Notes under the pieces: generated by a model | Seen by the model: only the letters and a program-made list of their open reading frames with translations | Databases searched by the model: none | What the model was told of the DNA's origin: nothing | Assembly (NCBI GenBank): GCA_964019135.1 | Contig: OZ025263.1 | Location: 30,813,639-30,877,638 of the forward strand | Direction of reading: 5' to 3' | Source of the DNA: Arenicola marina | Taxonomy: Eukaryota > Annelida > Polychaeta > Arenicolidae | Length of the DNA stretch: 64,000 bases | Part shown: one piece after another, positions 11,490 to 23,133 of the stretch | Position numbering within the stretch: the first letter of the stretch is position 1 | Layout of the letters: each line of letters starts with the position of its first letter | Translations under genes and position numbers: made by a program

Positions 11490-14456
11490 CTAATCCCCGC
11501 GCCTCGCATAGGAGGGCCAGTCTTCATCATCATCATCCTCCTCATCCTCATCCTCATCGTCACCCTCATCGTCGTCGTTATCCTCCGGGTCTGTGTGATA
11601 GTCGGTCCATGGGGGAAGGCGAGGGGGTGCGTATCCGTCAGTGTTGCGGCCGAGGAAGCGCAGCACCTCCAGCACGGCCTTGGTCTGGGGCGAGTCGCCG
11701 GGTCTCTTCAGGGTGATGCCGCCCATGTACTGCAGCTCACGGCCGGCCAGCTCCGAGCACCTCACGTCCGACACGGTGACGCGGCCGTCGCGTATGGATA
11801 CACGCTGAAGGGCGAGGTCCTCGTCTGTGAGGCTCTCTCTGCTGCTGGCCGCGGAGAGTTCGTGGTCGTCGTCCGTGAGAGAGCTGGTCCGTGTGTAAGA
11901 TTCAGCGACACGGTGGGGAGCGTTGACGTCGTCGTCTTCTTCGCTTTGCTCTTCTTCTTCGATTTTCTCTTCTTCTTCAATTTTCTCTTCTTCGATTTTC
12001 TCTTCATCTTCGATTTTCTCTTCTTCGATTTGCTCTTCTTCTTCGATTTGCTCTTCTTCGACTTTCTCTTCATCTTCGATTTTCTCTTCTTCGATTTGCT
12101 CTTCTTCTTCGATTTGCTCTTCTTCTTCGATTTTCTCTTCTTCTTCTTCGGTTTGCTCTTCTTCGATTTGCTCTTCTTCGATTTGCTCTTTTTCGATTTG
12201 CTCTTGTTCCATTTTCTCTTCTTCTTCATCTGCTTGTTCGAAAATCTTTTCTTCCGCTTCTGAATCCAACTCGACTGGGGTTGGTGGGGAGACGATGGTG
12301 GGGCAGTCGTGCCCTAGCATTGACAGCAGCACCCGTTCGGCCCTGGACCGCGGTTGACCACCATCTTCAGGCTTACGCAGAGTGATCCCGCCGATGTACT
12401 GCAGCTCGCGACCGGTCAAGTGCGCGCATCCGACGTCCGATACATCGATACAGCCATCGCGTAGGACTACACACTGCAGGTTGAGCTCTTCGTCGGTCAT
12501 ATCGTCCCTGGTCTCTCTCAGTGGAGGTACATTATCCTCCTCAACGTCACGCGCGTCCGGAATCTCGGGTGAATGCTCAACGGTCAAATTGTCTTCTTGA
12601 TCTTCCCCTTGGTCTTCAATAAGTTCTTTGTCTTCTACTTCATCTTCTTCCTCTTCTCCTTCGTTCGCAATGGAATCAAGGTAAGCGATGTTGGAAGCTT
12701 CTGTCTGCTGTGGCGTGAAACGAGACTCCCTTTCCTGTTCTTCTTTTTCCTCCATCTCATTCTCGTCTATTTCGGCAATAACCTCAAGCTTCTCCCCAGC
12801 GTTGTATGGGTGAAGGATGTCCCTATTTGATCCCTCATCGATCCCGTCCCTCTGCCTCAACCCAGGGTGGATAGATCCCTGGTGGGTCGGAGCGACGTTG
12901 GAGATGAGTTCCAAGTCGCGCCTGGGAGCTGTTGCAGGTCTGGGGTGGCTGGCCTCCTCCTCGCTGATGCGACGAGTCGCGTGGTTCCTCCTTGGTTTGT
13001 CTCCTTCGGATGGGACGTTGTCCCTGCGGGGTGACGCCCCGTTGCCATGGCCGAGGAAGTCAAGCAGCTCCTGCACGGCCGGGGGCTGCGGGGAGCGTCC
13101 ATCACCAGGTCTTCTCAGGGTGATGCGCCCGATGAACTCCAGCTGACGACCGGTCAACTGCGAGGACTTGACGTCGGCGACGGTGACGCAGCCATCGTGG
13201 ATGACTAAGCACTTCAGACTGATCTTCTTAGCCTTGGGGATATCTGGCTTGCTGCTGTCTGTGTTACCAGGTAGGATGTTTGTATCCCCCTCCGGCTCCA
13301 CACATGAGTCCGGTTCCATGGGAAGTCTTGGCGCTTGGCGCTGAGATGGATCGCCCGGTGGTGAGGCTGGTAGAGGGAGATGCTCTCCTTGGCTGTCAGC
13401 TGGTTTGTCTCGGTTCTTTTCGACTGATCGTCCCTCCTGCGGTGGAGTTGGAACTGCAGTGAATGACGTAGGTCGAGTCTTCTTCTCAGTTGGCGCCTGC
13501 GTGGTGTCCACGGCCGGGGCACTCACGGAGGTGTTGACGGCCCGAGAGTGTTTGTCGCTGGAAGACTGACGACCCTCGCTCCTGGCTCGCTTCAGCCTGT
13601 CTCCCGGTTTCTGTCGACCTCTGTGTTGTCCATCATCCTGTTGGACTATCATCGCTGTGTTTGTTTGATGTTGTTCAGGTACCAACGGTGGTAAAATCCG
13701 AGGGGGTTTCCCGGTCGCCCCAAGATCCTTGCCTCTGTCGCAAGACCTGGTGTCCTGTACGCTCTGCTTCTTGTTTCGTCCCCTGGATTTCTTGGATGAC
13801 GAACAGCTGGGAACCAGCGGTGGGAGAATCACAGGCGGCCTGCCACTCCTATCACAAGACCGAGTCTCGAGAAAGTGCTCCCTCACCGTCCTTCCACTTC
13901 TACCGGTCAAAGCTGAACGCTCGGGGCCCAACGGTGGTGATACCATAGGTGGTTTGACGGTGTTCTCGCGGTCGGTGATTCTGTCACAAGACCTGGCATC
14001 CTGGATGTTCCGCTTCGCCTTACGCCTCCTGGGTTCCCCTGAGGCTGATCGGCTGGGCACCAACGGGGGGAGAATCAGAGGCTCTTCTTCATCGCTAGAA
14101 TGAATCTCGATGATGTCATGCTCCACCTTGATCCCTCTTCCACCGGTCAATACTGAACGCTCCAGACCCAACGGGGGTAAAACCAGAGGTGGTTTGCTCA
14201 TCTCTCCATTGCTTCTGTCACAAGACCTGGTATCTTGGACGATCCGCCTCAACCTGGGTACCCTTCCAGCGGTCGATGTTGAGCTTTCACGGGGCACCGG
14301 TGGGGCGTCCACGGTCCTCCAACGCTTCCTACTCTCGTCGTAAGTAGGTCGCGTGATTCTCGATGGACGTTCCCGCTTGTCGACTTCCGGCCCCGAGGCA
14401 CCGGCAGGTGGCTGGGGTGGTGGTGCCACGCCGGTGGCGCTGTTAACCAGCGACAT
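11490..14456 (-). CDS. Unrecognised acidic protein with three repeated modules
   Basis: I do not recognise this ~988-residue frame (first ATG at 14456). The frame is open back to 14522 behind a possible acceptor (ATATTGGCAG at ~14515), so it may be the last exon of a spliced gene. Numbering below counts from 14522. Residues ~95-285 are basic and Pro-rich, with about four copies of a unit pairing RSCDR with PP-LPPLVP-like segments. At ~136-147 IIEI is followed by HSSDEEE, a classic SUMO-interacting pattern. Modules of about 57 residues sit at ~435-491, 679-737 and 903-958 (pattern VxIRDGxVxVSDV, LTGRELQYIGGITL, FLGH). Residues ~750-865 are a Glu/Ile-rich probable coiled coil, and the tail (~978-1000) is almost all Asp/Glu. 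GC-rich codons in an AT-rich setting and three diverged modules suggest a real gene. A nuclear or chromatin role is inference only. Confidence 0.7.
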   Translation of the reverse strand: MSLVNSATGVAPPPQPPAGASGPEVDKRERPSRITRPTYDESRKRWRTVDAPPVPRESSTSTAGRVPRLRRIVQDTRSCDRSNGEMSKPPLVLPPLGLERSVLTGGRGIKVEHDIIEIHSSDEEEPLILPPLVPSRSASGEPRRRKAKRNIQDARSCDRITDRENTVKPPMVSPPLGPERSALTGRSGRTVREHFLETRSCDRSGRPPVILPPLVPSCSSSKKSRGRNKKQSVQDTRSCDRGKDLGATGKPPRILPPLVPEQHQTNTAMIVQQDDGQHRGRQKPGDRLKRARSEGRQSSSDKHSRAVNTSVSAPAVDTTQAPTEKKTRPTSFTAVPTPPQEGRSVEKNRDKPADSQGEHLPLPASPPGDPSQRQAPRLPMEPDSCVEPEGDTNILPGNTDSSKPDIPKAKKISLKCLVIHDGCVTVADVKSSQLTGRQLEFIGRITLRRPGDGRSPQPPAVQELLDFLGHGNGASPRRDNVPSEGDKPRRNHATRRISEEEASHPRPATAPRRDLELISNVAPTHQGSIHPGLRQRDGIDEGSNRDILHPYNAGEKLEVIAEIDENEMEEKEEQERESRFTPQQTEASNIAYLDSIANEGEEEEDEVEDKELIEDQGEDQEDNLTVEHSPEIPDARDVEEDNVPPLRETRDDMTDEELNLQCVVLRDGCIDVSDVGCAHLTGRELQYIGGITLRKPEDGGQPRSRAERVLLSMLGHDCPTIVSPPTPVELDSEAEEKIFEQADEEEEKMEQEQIEKEQIEEEQIEEEQTEEEEEKIEEEEQIEEEEQIEEEKIEDEEKVEEEQIEEEEQIEEEKIEDEEKIEEEKIEEEEKIEEEEQSEEDDDVNAPHRVAESYTRTSSLTDDDHELSAASSRESLTDEDLALQRVSIRDGRVTVSDVRCSELAGRELQYMGGITLKRPGDSPQTKAVLEVLRFLGRNTDGYAPPRLPPWTDYHTDPEDNDDDEGDDEDEDEEDDDDEDWPSYARRGD

Positions 14457-14632
14457 GGCACGGGCGCTGGAACGGAAAGGGGTCCTGATACGTTGGTGTA
14501 TACCGCCTGTTTTAGCTGCCAATATATATGTATCTATTACATGGGATCTTCTACATCAATTTTGTTGCAGGCGCCAGTTATGTTCTTATGGCCTCAAGTG
14601 TTATGAGTAATATGTGAACAATCTCGTTTTTA

Positions 14633-15034
14633 AGTTGCATATCGAGCTCTTTCCCGCCAAAACTAAAGAGATTAAAATACAAATAAGCATCAATCCTTGT
14701 GTCATTCAAGATTCTCTTGTCTATATTCCACGCATTCCAGACTGCCAAATGAAGTCTCTTAGCCTTGCCCGTGATATCAATTCACCACAGTTTTCAACTT
14801 AGTGGTAAACGTCATCAGTTTGTGTGCTTAACGGTGCTTTGTTATAAGTAGCAGTGCTGCGACAGAGTTCTGCGGTGTCACGGTATAGACACCTTTGCCA
14901 CATCACAGCCGAAACGGCGATGTTTATCAGGTTTCTAAATTAATAGAATGAAATAATCTATCGAGTGTTTTTGCTAATTTTGATATAAATTTCGCCTGGG
15001 CTCAGTTTTGGCAGGAAAGAGCTCGACATGCAAC
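14633..15034. mobile_element. Inverted-repeat element upstream of acidic-protein gene
   Basis: A ~34-bp arm at 14633-14666 (contains CGAGCTCTTTCC) returns inverted at 15001-15034 (GGAAAGAGCTCG) with few mismatches. The 330-bp interior has no coding capacity. It may be a non-autonomous DNA transposon; no target duplication was identified. Confidence 0.5.
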
Positions 15035-15147
15035 TTTAACGCAACCATTCCGTCAGTGCTTGTAGTGTAAGTGATCTCATTCGTATTGGTAGCACCGAGG
15101 CAATGACTTGGTGAAAGGTGCCATTGGCGCGAATTGGACGCATTGGG

Positions 15148-17581
15148 ATGTGTACCATGCATTGGGCTGTGTACCACGTATTGGGCTGTGTACCACGTAT
15201 TGGGCTGTGTACCACGTATTGAGCTGTGTACCACGTATTGGGTTGTGTACCACGTATTGGGCTGTGTACCACGTATTGGACTGTGTACCACGTATTGGGC
15301 TGTGTACCGCGTATTGGGCTGTGTACCACGTATTGGGCTGTGTACCGCGTATTGGGCCACATATTGGACTGTGTACCACGTATTGGGCCACATATTGGAC
15401 TGCGTACCAGGTATTGGGCTGTGTATTATGTATTGAGCTGTGTACCACGCATTGGGCTGTGTACCACGTATTGGACTGTGTACCACGTATTGGGCTGTGT
15501 ACCACGTATTGGGATGTGTACCACGTATTGGACTGTGTACCACGTATTGGGCTGCGTACTACGTATTGAGCTGTGCACCACGCATTGGGCTGTGGACCAC
15601 GTATTGGGCTGTGTACCACGTATTGGACTGTGTACCACGTATTGGGCTGTGGACCACGTATTGGGCTGTGCACCGCGCATTGGGCTGTGTACCACGTATT
15701 GGGCTGTGTACCACGTATTGGACTGTGTACCACGTATTGGGCTGTGTACCACGTATTGGGCTGTGTACCACGTATTGGGCTGTGTACCACGTATTGGACT
15801 GTGTACCACGTATTGGGCTGTGTACCACGTATTGGGGTGTGTACCACGTATTGGACTGTGTACCACGTATTGGGCTGTGTACCACGTATTGGGCTGTGTA
15901 CCACGTATTAGGCTGTGGACCACGTATTGGGCTGTGTACCACGTATTGGGCTGTGTACCACGTATTGGGCTGTGTACCACGTATTGGGCTGTGGACCACG
16001 TATTGGGCTGTGTACCACGTATTGGGCTGTGTACCACGTATTGGGCTGTGTACCACGTATTGGGCTGTGCACCGCGCATTGGGCTGTGTACCACGTATTG
16101 GGCTGTGTACCACGTATTGGACTGTGTACCACGTATTAGGCTGTGGACCACGTATTGGGCTGTGTACCACGTATTGGGCTGTGTACCACGTATTGGGCTG
16201 TGTACCACGTATTGGGCTGTGCACCGCGCATTGGGCTGTGTACCACGTATTGACCTGTGTACCACGTATTGGACTGTGTACCACGTATTGGGCTGTGTAC
16301 CACGTATTGGGCTGTGTATCACGTATCGGACTGTGTACCACGTATTAGGCTGTGTACTACGTATTGAGCTGTGTATCACGTATTGGGCTGTGTACCACGT
16401 ATTGGACTGTGTACCACGTATCGGACTGTGTACCACGGATTGGGCTGTGTACCACGTATTGAGCTGTGTATCACGTATTGGGCTGTGTACCACGTATTGG
16501 GCTGTGTACCACGTATTGGGCTGTGTATCACGTATTGGACTGTGTACCACGTATTGGACTGTGTACCACGGATTGGGCTGTGTACCACGTATTAGGCTGT
16601 GGACCACGTATTGGGCTGTGTACCACGTATTGGGCTGTGTACCACGTATTGGGCTGTGTACCACGTATTGGGCTGTGCACCGCGCATTGGGCTGTGTACC
16701 ACGTATTGACCTGTGTACCACGTATTGGACTGTGTACCACGTATTGGGCTGTGTACCACGTATTGGGCTGTGTATCACGTATCGGACTGTGTACCACGTA
16801 TTAGGCTGTGTACCACATATTGGGCTGTGTACCACGTATTGGACTGTGTACCACGTATTGGGCTGTGTACCACATATTGGGCTGTGTACCACGTATTGGA
16901 CTGTGTACCACGCATTGGGCTGTGTACCACATATTGGGCTGTGTACCACGTATTGGACTGTGTACCACGTATTGGGCTGTGTACCACGTATTGGACTGTG
17001 TGCCACGTATTGGGCTGTGTACCACGTATTGGGCTGTGTACCACGTATTGGACTGTGTACCACGTATTGGGCTGTGTACCACATATTGGGCTGTGTACCA
17101 CGTATTGGACTGTGTACCACGTATTGGGCTGTGTACCACATATTGGGCTGTGTACCACGTATTGGACTGTGTACCACGCATTGGGCTGTGTACCACATAT
17201 TGGGCTGTGTACCACGTATTGGACTGTGTACCACGTATTGGGCTGTGTACCACGTATTGGACTGTGTGCCACGTATTGGGCTGTGTACCACGTATTGGGC
17301 TGTGTACCACGTATTGGACTGTGTACCACGTATTGGGCTGTGTACCACGTATTGGACTGTGTACCACGTATTGGGCTGTGTACCACGTATTGGACTGTGT
17401 GCCACGTATTGGGCTGTGTACCACGTATTGGGCTGTGTACCACGTATTGGACTGTGTACCACGTATTGGGCTGTGTACCACGTATTGGGCTGTGTACCAC
17501 GTATTGGGCTGTGTACCACGCATTGGACTGTGTATCACGTATTGGGCTGTGTACCACGCATTGGGCTGTGTACCACGTATT
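15148..17581. repeat. Minisatellite, 19-bp unit, ~128 copies
   Basis: The unit is GGGCTGTGTACCACGTATT with recurrent variants (GGACTG, GGAC at the third block, CGCATT, CACATATT). Nineteen is not a multiple of 3 and the unit has no stop in most frames, so both strands show long open frames with a 19-residue period. These are not genes. Blocks of variants recur (for example 16140-16330 versus 16590-16800), showing segmental expansion. Confidence 0.97.
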
Positions 17582-17854
17582 TTGTTGTATCATTGCTGTG
17601 AGCAGCTTTAACATGAGCAATGCCCTCTTCAAAGTGAATGTTCAATTGCAAGTATATCTATTTGTCTATATTCACTGTTGTGGACGTAAGTATGGTTTTT
17701 CCTCTGGGTACCGTGGATCATGAGATTGTATAATTGGGGGCTTATTGTGAACCAATTGCCAGGCTTTCTACTTATTAAGCAACGATTGAAAGTAAAGCTC
17801 CTTACGTTGCAGCAAGGTTCTCAGTAACAGTCGCATAAATTAACATATATATAT
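17582..17854. other. No feature seen
   Basis: Unique AT-rich DNA between the 19-bp array and a small GC-rich inverted-repeat element. Confidence 0.3.
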
Positions 17855-17972
17855 ATTAGAGATCTGCGCTGGGCGGACATGCCTTCGCGGGCTGCGGGTA
17901 CCCGCGCCCGCAAAGACCTGCGGGCGCGGGGCGGGCGCGGCCAGCGAAATTGCGTCCGCGCAGATCTCTAAT
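17855..17972. mobile_element. 118-bp GC-rich MITE-like element
   Basis: Ends are ATTAGAGATCTGCGC and its inverted copy GCGCAGATCTCTAAT. The interior is almost pure GC and itself partly palindromic (GGGTACCCGCGCCCGC), inside an AT-rich TATATAT setting. This structure is typical of a miniature inverted-repeat transposable element. Confidence 0.7.
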
Positions 17973-18027
17973 TTATATATCGGTGTCACATATAGATGTA
18001 TAAGTTTACACCCGGAAGTGATCTTAC

Positions 18028-18096
18028 CGGCGTCCATCTTGAGTCTGGTGTCGTGGCGGGTAGTGGACACGCTTGCCGGGGTCAGATGTCCTTGCC
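18028..18096 (-). CDS. Candidate internal exon (minus), gene unknown
   Basis: The segment is bounded by a possible acceptor (CCTGAAG, or GGGCAAG six bases later) and a good donor (GCCG/GTAAGATC). It is open in two frames. It is GC-richer than its surroundings. It may belong with the candidate exons at 20632-20703 and 23134-23180. The phases do not join directly to the large reading frame at 11490-14522, so a further exon or a different gene model would be needed. Confidence 0.3.
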
Positions 18097-18265
18097 CTTC
18101 AGGATGTAAGCAACATGTGCACTTCTACATATATCTCTTTTAGATCACGCCGAAATCAATTATGTTATTAAAACGATTATCAACCGGCGTCACTCATGAT
18201 TTGATTTGCTTGGTCCAGGCATATAAATAATATGGGACTAAAGAACCGATTATAAATTTAATTTA

Positions 18266-18415
18266 AGGTGCGTCACATGGGAATAAATTTCACTCTAAAT
18301 ACTCAACATGTGTAACAATTCACAAGTCACATGGGAATGCCTTTGTAAATTTCATGCCAGGTAGTCTAAATATAATAATTCTCAGGTCACATGGGAATAG
18401 GGTTGTAAATTTCAC
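18266..18415. repeat. Three direct copies of a ~55-60-bp unit
   Basis: GTCACATGGGAAT occurs at about 18272, 18326 and 18386, each followed by TTTGTAAATTTCA-like sequence. This is a short degenerate tandem repeat. Confidence 0.55.
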
Positions 18416-18639
18416 TTTTTCAGCATTGTGAACATTTTACAAATCTCCCTAGCGGCTGACAGCAAAAGCAGATTGTATTTTTTTCTCTTGTTGACCTCTT
18501 TCCAATATAAGGGCACAGTTTGACAAATTGTAAGATTCGTGCAATTTTACTGACAATATCCGCTTTGTAGGTGACAGGCGGACCAATTTGCTGAATGGTA
18601 TTGAATGGAGTTGCATCTAGCGTACAATACCAATATGCC

Positions 18640-20395
18640 TACTAAAAGCCGTGCTCAACAAGAGAGAAACCGTGCTAAGCAGTAGAGAAGCCGTGCTCAA
18701 CAGTCGAGAATCCGTGCTCAGTAGGAGAGAAGTCCTACTCAACAAGAGAGAAGCCGTGCTCAACAGTAGAGAAGCCGTGCTCAACAGGAGAGAAGCCGTG
18801 CTCAACAGTACATAAACCGTCCTCAACAGTAGAGAAGCCGTGCTCAACAAGAGAGAAACTGTACTCAACAAGAGAGAAACAGTGCTCAACAGTAGTGAAA
18901 CCGTGCTAAAAAATAGAGAAGCCGTGCTCAACAGGAGAGAAACCGTGCTCAACAGTAAAGAAGCCGTGCTCAACAGGAGAGAAACCGTGCCCAACAGTAA
19001 AGAAACCGTGCTTAACAGGAGAGAAGCCGTGCTCAACAGGAAAGAAACCGTGCTGAACGGGAGAGAAGCTGTGCTCAACATGGGCCAATCGGTGGTTAAC
19101 AGGGGAGAAACCGTGCTCAACAGTAGAGACACCGTGCTCAACAGGAGAAAAACCATGCTCAACAGCAGAGAATCCGTGCTCAACAGGAAAGAAACCATGC
19201 TCAACAGGAGAGAAACCGTGCTTAACAGGAGAGAAATCGTGCTCAACAGGAGAGAAACCGGGCTTAACAGGAGAGTGGCCGTGCTCAACAAGAGAGAAAC
19301 TGTACTCAACAAGAGAGAAACCGTGCTCAACAGTAGTGAAACCGTGCTAAAAAATAGAGACGCCGTGCTCAACAGGAGAGAAACCGTGCTCAACAGTAGA
19401 GAAGCCGTGCTCAACAGGAGAGAAACCGTGCTCAACAGTAAAGAAACCGTGCTTAACAGGAGAGAAGCCGTGCTCAAAAGGAGAGAAGCCGTGCTCAACA
19501 GGAGAGAAACCGTACTCAACAGGAGAGAAGCCGTGCTTAACAGGAGAGTGGCCGTGCTCAACAGGAGAGAAGCCGTGCTTAACAGGAGAGAAATCGTGCT
19601 CAACAGGAGAGAAACCGTGCTTAACAGGAGAGTGGCCGTGCTCAACAGGAGAGAAGCCGTGCTTAACAGGAGAGAAGTCGTGCTCAACAGGAGAGAAACC
19701 GTGCTCAACGGGAGAGAAGCTGTGCTCAACATGGGCCAATCGGTGGTTAACAGGGGAGAAACCGTGCTCAACAGTAGAGAAGCCGTGCTCAACAGGAGAG
19801 AAACCGTGCTCAACAGGAGAGAAACTGTACTCAACAGACGAGAAACCGTGCTCAACAGGAGAGAAGCTGTGCTCAACAGGAGAGAAACCATGCTCAACAG
19901 GAGAGAAACCGTGCTCAATGGGAGAGAAACCATGCACAACAGGAGAGAAACCGGGCTCAATAATAGAGAAGCCGTGCTCAACAGGAGAGCAACCGTGCTC
20001 AACAGGAGAGAAACTGTACTCAACAGGCGAGAAACCGTGCTCAACAGGAGAGAAGCTGTGCTCAACAGGAGAGAAGCCGTGCTCAACAGTAGAGAAACCG
20101 TGCTTAACAGGAGAGTGGCCGTGCTCAACAGGAGAGAAGCTGTGCGCAACAGTAGAGAAGCCGTGCTCAAGAGGAGAGAAGCTGTGCTCAACAGTAGAGA
20201 AACCGTGCTCAACAGAAGAGAAGCCGTGCTCAACAGGAGAGCAACCGTGCTCAACGGGAGAGAAGCCGTGCTCAACAGGAGAGAAGCCGTGCTCAACAGT
20301 AGAGAAACCGTGCTCAACAGGAGAGAAGCCGTGCTCAACAGGAGAGAAGCCGTGCTCAACAGGAGAAAAGCCGTGCTCAACAGGAGAGAAACTTG
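18640..20395. repeat. Minisatellite, 21-bp unit, ~83 copies
   Basis: The core is CCGTGCTCAACAGGAGAG plus AAA or AAG. Because 21 is divisible by 3, several frames stay open and encode 7-residue repeats (for example VLNRRET on plus, STVSLLL on minus). A 638-codon minus and a 523-codon plus frame result. Larger blocks (18840-19150 and 19280-19790, both with ATGGGCCAATCGGTGGTTAA) show segmental duplication. I treat all these frames as repeat artefacts. Confidence 0.93.
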
Positions 20396-20631
20396 CGAGA
20401 TAACGAAGTGAAATGTAGCTGAGGCAGATGTTTCAAAAGGAATCAACAGTAGAGATCCCCGATTCCGAATGAGTGTTAACAGAAGCGAGATACAGCTGAA
20501 AGGGAGAGAAAATAGAAGAGAAGCACAGGTCAATTGCGACTAGGTACTGATAGTCCACCAGCAATTTGATCTTAACTACCTTAACATCTGGTACAAATGA
20601 ATATATGTAATATGTCTTCCGTATGACTTAC

Positions 20632-20703
20632 CGTTGCATCCGTTCCACGTGTCGTGTCTGCGAGTCGGCAGATGGCGACACTGGGAGCTTCGGGGAATCG
20701 GTC
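20632..20703 (-). CDS. Candidate internal exon (minus), gene unknown
   Basis: A 72-nt segment has a convincing acceptor (pyrimidine-rich TTGTTTTTGTTGTGCTAAGCAG) and a near-consensus donor (ACG/GTAAGT). It is GC-rich against AT-rich flanks. Joined in phase to the candidate first exon at 23134-23180 it stays open and would give a Ser/Pro/Arg-rich, probably disordered stretch. Not recognised as any family. Confidence 0.4.
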
Positions 20704-20934
20704 CTGCTTAGCACAACAAAAACAAGGGTTTCACCCATCTTGATTAAATTGTCCATTAATTAAATATGTTGTGTTAAGTAGAGGGCACATATAGCGGGCA
20801 CATGAAAATTCAGATTTGAGATAGGGGGAGCAGTATCTGGTAATTGGTGTGAAGCAATACCCTTACTGATCTGCCAATACCACTGGCAACATTTTGATGG
20901 AACATGAAGCTTCAACTCGATGGGTATGAAGATA

Positions 20935-21001
20935 CCGTAATTTCCAGTGTATAAGTCGCACCTTTTTTCGTCGCGTCCAAGGGGTGCGACTTATACACCG
21001 G
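20935..21001. mobile_element. Short hairpin MITE
   Basis: Perfect 16-bp inverted arms GTGTATAAGTCGCACC (20947-20962) and GGTGCGACTTATACAC (20983-20998) enclose a 20-bp loop. This is the structure of a tiny, almost fully palindromic transposon derivative. Confidence 0.65.
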
Positions 21002-21179
21002 TATATGATATTCAACGCATGTTTGTTTTAAATGTCTGATCCTGGACTTTGTTTTATTCAAAGCTCGACAATTTTCCGCATATGAGCGCCCTAGATAATG
21101 TCGACGGGTGGAGGGGAGTGTCGGCGGGGAGGGGGGAGGGGCATAGATTTGGCTAGCGCTAAACTGGTAGTCAAATATG

Positions 21180-21560
21180 TCTTGATGTTTTTACATCATA
21201 GATGTTTTTACATCATAAAGGTTTTTACATCATAGAGGATTTTACATCATAGATTTTGTTGCTTTATATATGTTTTTGCATCATAGATGCTTTTACGATG
21301 TTTTTATACCATAAATAGTTTTATATCATCCATATTTTATATCATAAATATGTTTAGAGCCTCCATAATTTAAAATCATAGACGTTTTTGTTATCATCAA
21401 TGTTATGTCTCAACTGTTTTAAAATCATATATGCTAAGTATTTGTTTATATTATACATGTTACTATATTATACATGTTTCTATATTATACATGTTTCTAT
21501 ATTATACATGTTTCCATATTATACATATTTTTATATCATAGAAGTTCTCATATCGTAGTG
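21180..21560. repeat. AT-rich degenerate tandem repeat
   Basis: Units of ~17 bp resemble GTTTTTACATCATAGAT. Toward the end they grade into a cleaner 16-bp unit, TATATTATACATGTTT (21460-21530). Non-coding. Confidence 0.75.
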
Positions 21561-22039
21561 TTTACGAATATGTGCCCGAATTAAACCAGGAACTCCTACA
21601 TATTTGTGTCCAAGTTAAAGCCTCACGACTTATAGTTACATTTCCATCCGACCATTATTCGCGTGATTAAAGCTTATAGCCTGCACCGCCACTGCCACCC
21701 TACCCGGGCGATGAAAACAATTTATCTTTCAATAATCAAATCAAAGTGATTAATCAAGGGGGGTTGTGGGATGGAGGTCACAGTAAAAACTAAGAGATTA
21801 ATCAGGGAGGTTGTGGAATGGAGGTCTCAGTAAGCACTCGGACAAACTAGAAAAGTGGAGGTAGTGGAGGTCGCGCGTAGCAAGGTATATAGTGTCCGGT
21901 AATGACTGAAATATGGTCGTATATCAGGGTTATGTGATTACCAGTTTTATTTGACGGTTTATTTGACGTTCTACCTTGGGTCAAGGGACACGTGCTGCCA
22001 AGCGTAATTTCTTTCCACAGCAGGCAGGTATAGAGATAA

Positions 22040-22160
22040 GTTTGAGGTTCAGTAATAAGTTTAAACTATTGATCATATTGGATCATTCTTGCCATAGGAA
22101 TAACGAATTTCGAGTTATTTCATTGGATGTCATGTCTTCTAGGAAGAAAGCAGATTTTCG
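22040..22160 (+). pseudogene. Inverted partial copy of the 23.2-kb first exon
   Basis: The sequence from about 22040 (GAGGTTCAGT) through GGATCATTCTTGCCATA to the ATG at 22129 matches, in opposite orientation, the minus-strand sequence running from about 23275 to 23160. Both reach an ATG followed by a Ser-Arg-Lys-Lys start. The downstream part of this copy (to 22198) has no donor matching the other copy. It is probably a duplicated promoter and first-exon fragment. Confidence 0.5.
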
Positions 22161-23133
22161 TCATACCAATCTTCGATCGGACTTCTTGTTTATTTCCTAA
22201 AATTAATTGTTTCTTTTACTAAAGCTTTGGCTAGATTAATGTCTGTTTTGCTAATGTGCATGCGAATGTTACAAGTGCTTTGTTCGGTCGACCTCATCAC
22301 AGACTGATTCGTTGGGTCTCTAGTTTGCGGAGGATTGCATTAGAGGGGTGTGTGTGTTAGGGGGAGGGGGGGGGGGTCATGTTCTGCTTGCATTTAAAAT
22401 GAAATTGTTTGCTCTATAATTTCCTATGGGCCAAATAGTCAAACGTGGGTACCAATTTTTCTCTAGCATGGGGTTGAAAATTTGGGTTTTTCCATTACTT
22501 ATCATGGGGATGGTTTATATTGGTGTGTAACCGTAAAGGTATGATACACACCACGATAGACTGGCCGATTATTCTACCCTGAATACCGGAAACTTCAAGA
22601 TAAATCAATCGCCCTCGTCTCGGGTTTGCTCTATTACTTTTATTGCCTGAAGGATTTTTGTTCCATGCCTACTGCACTTTGTGAACAAATACAATTGTTT
22701 ATATCTATCTATGTTCATGCAGACATCATGCGATGAATAAATTAGAACAGAACCAGATTAGCATGTCATATTTCGCCTCATTATGCATAAATATATGTCG
22801 TATATTTACTGGTAACACATCTAAAAAGGGCTGAACATTCATTTCAACTACGACGTTTCATACAATTTTCATGCAAAATCTAAATATACACACACAATCT
22901 ATTTCTAACTGCAATTCCATTCATTTGTCAAAATTATATACTCTTCAACATTAGCAATAACATAGAATATTTACTTTTGCATGTTTATTCTACGATGAAG
23001 CGACAACAAAATATTGATCCGGTGCCGATCACTTTCGTTTGGTATTCATTACATTGACATTCCAATAATATTATGACGTATGTTTTCAACGGTATTTAAT
23101 CTGCTGTGATAAAAAAAGTTCACTAAAACTTAC

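Noticed and set aside
11595..12263. 222-codon plus-strand Phe-rich and 155-codon minus-strand Lys-rich frames
   Set aside because: They are other-frame readings of the Glu-rich coiled-coil part of the 11490-14456 gene.
15226..17723. 791-codon plus and 697-codon minus frames in the 19-bp array
   Set aside because: Open in several frames on both strands with a 19-residue period, which is expected for a stop-free 19-bp unit.
19918..20403. Plus frame with repeated TGEKP, like C2H2 zinc-finger linkers
   Set aside because: No finger Cys/His framework between linkers. The motif is a chance reading of the 21-bp repeat.
18617..20533. 638-codon minus-strand and 523-codon plus-strand frames in the 21-bp array
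   Set aside because: They arise because the 21-bp unit is divisible by 3. The poly-Leu/Ser or Arg/Asn heptads have no conserved core and both strands are open.
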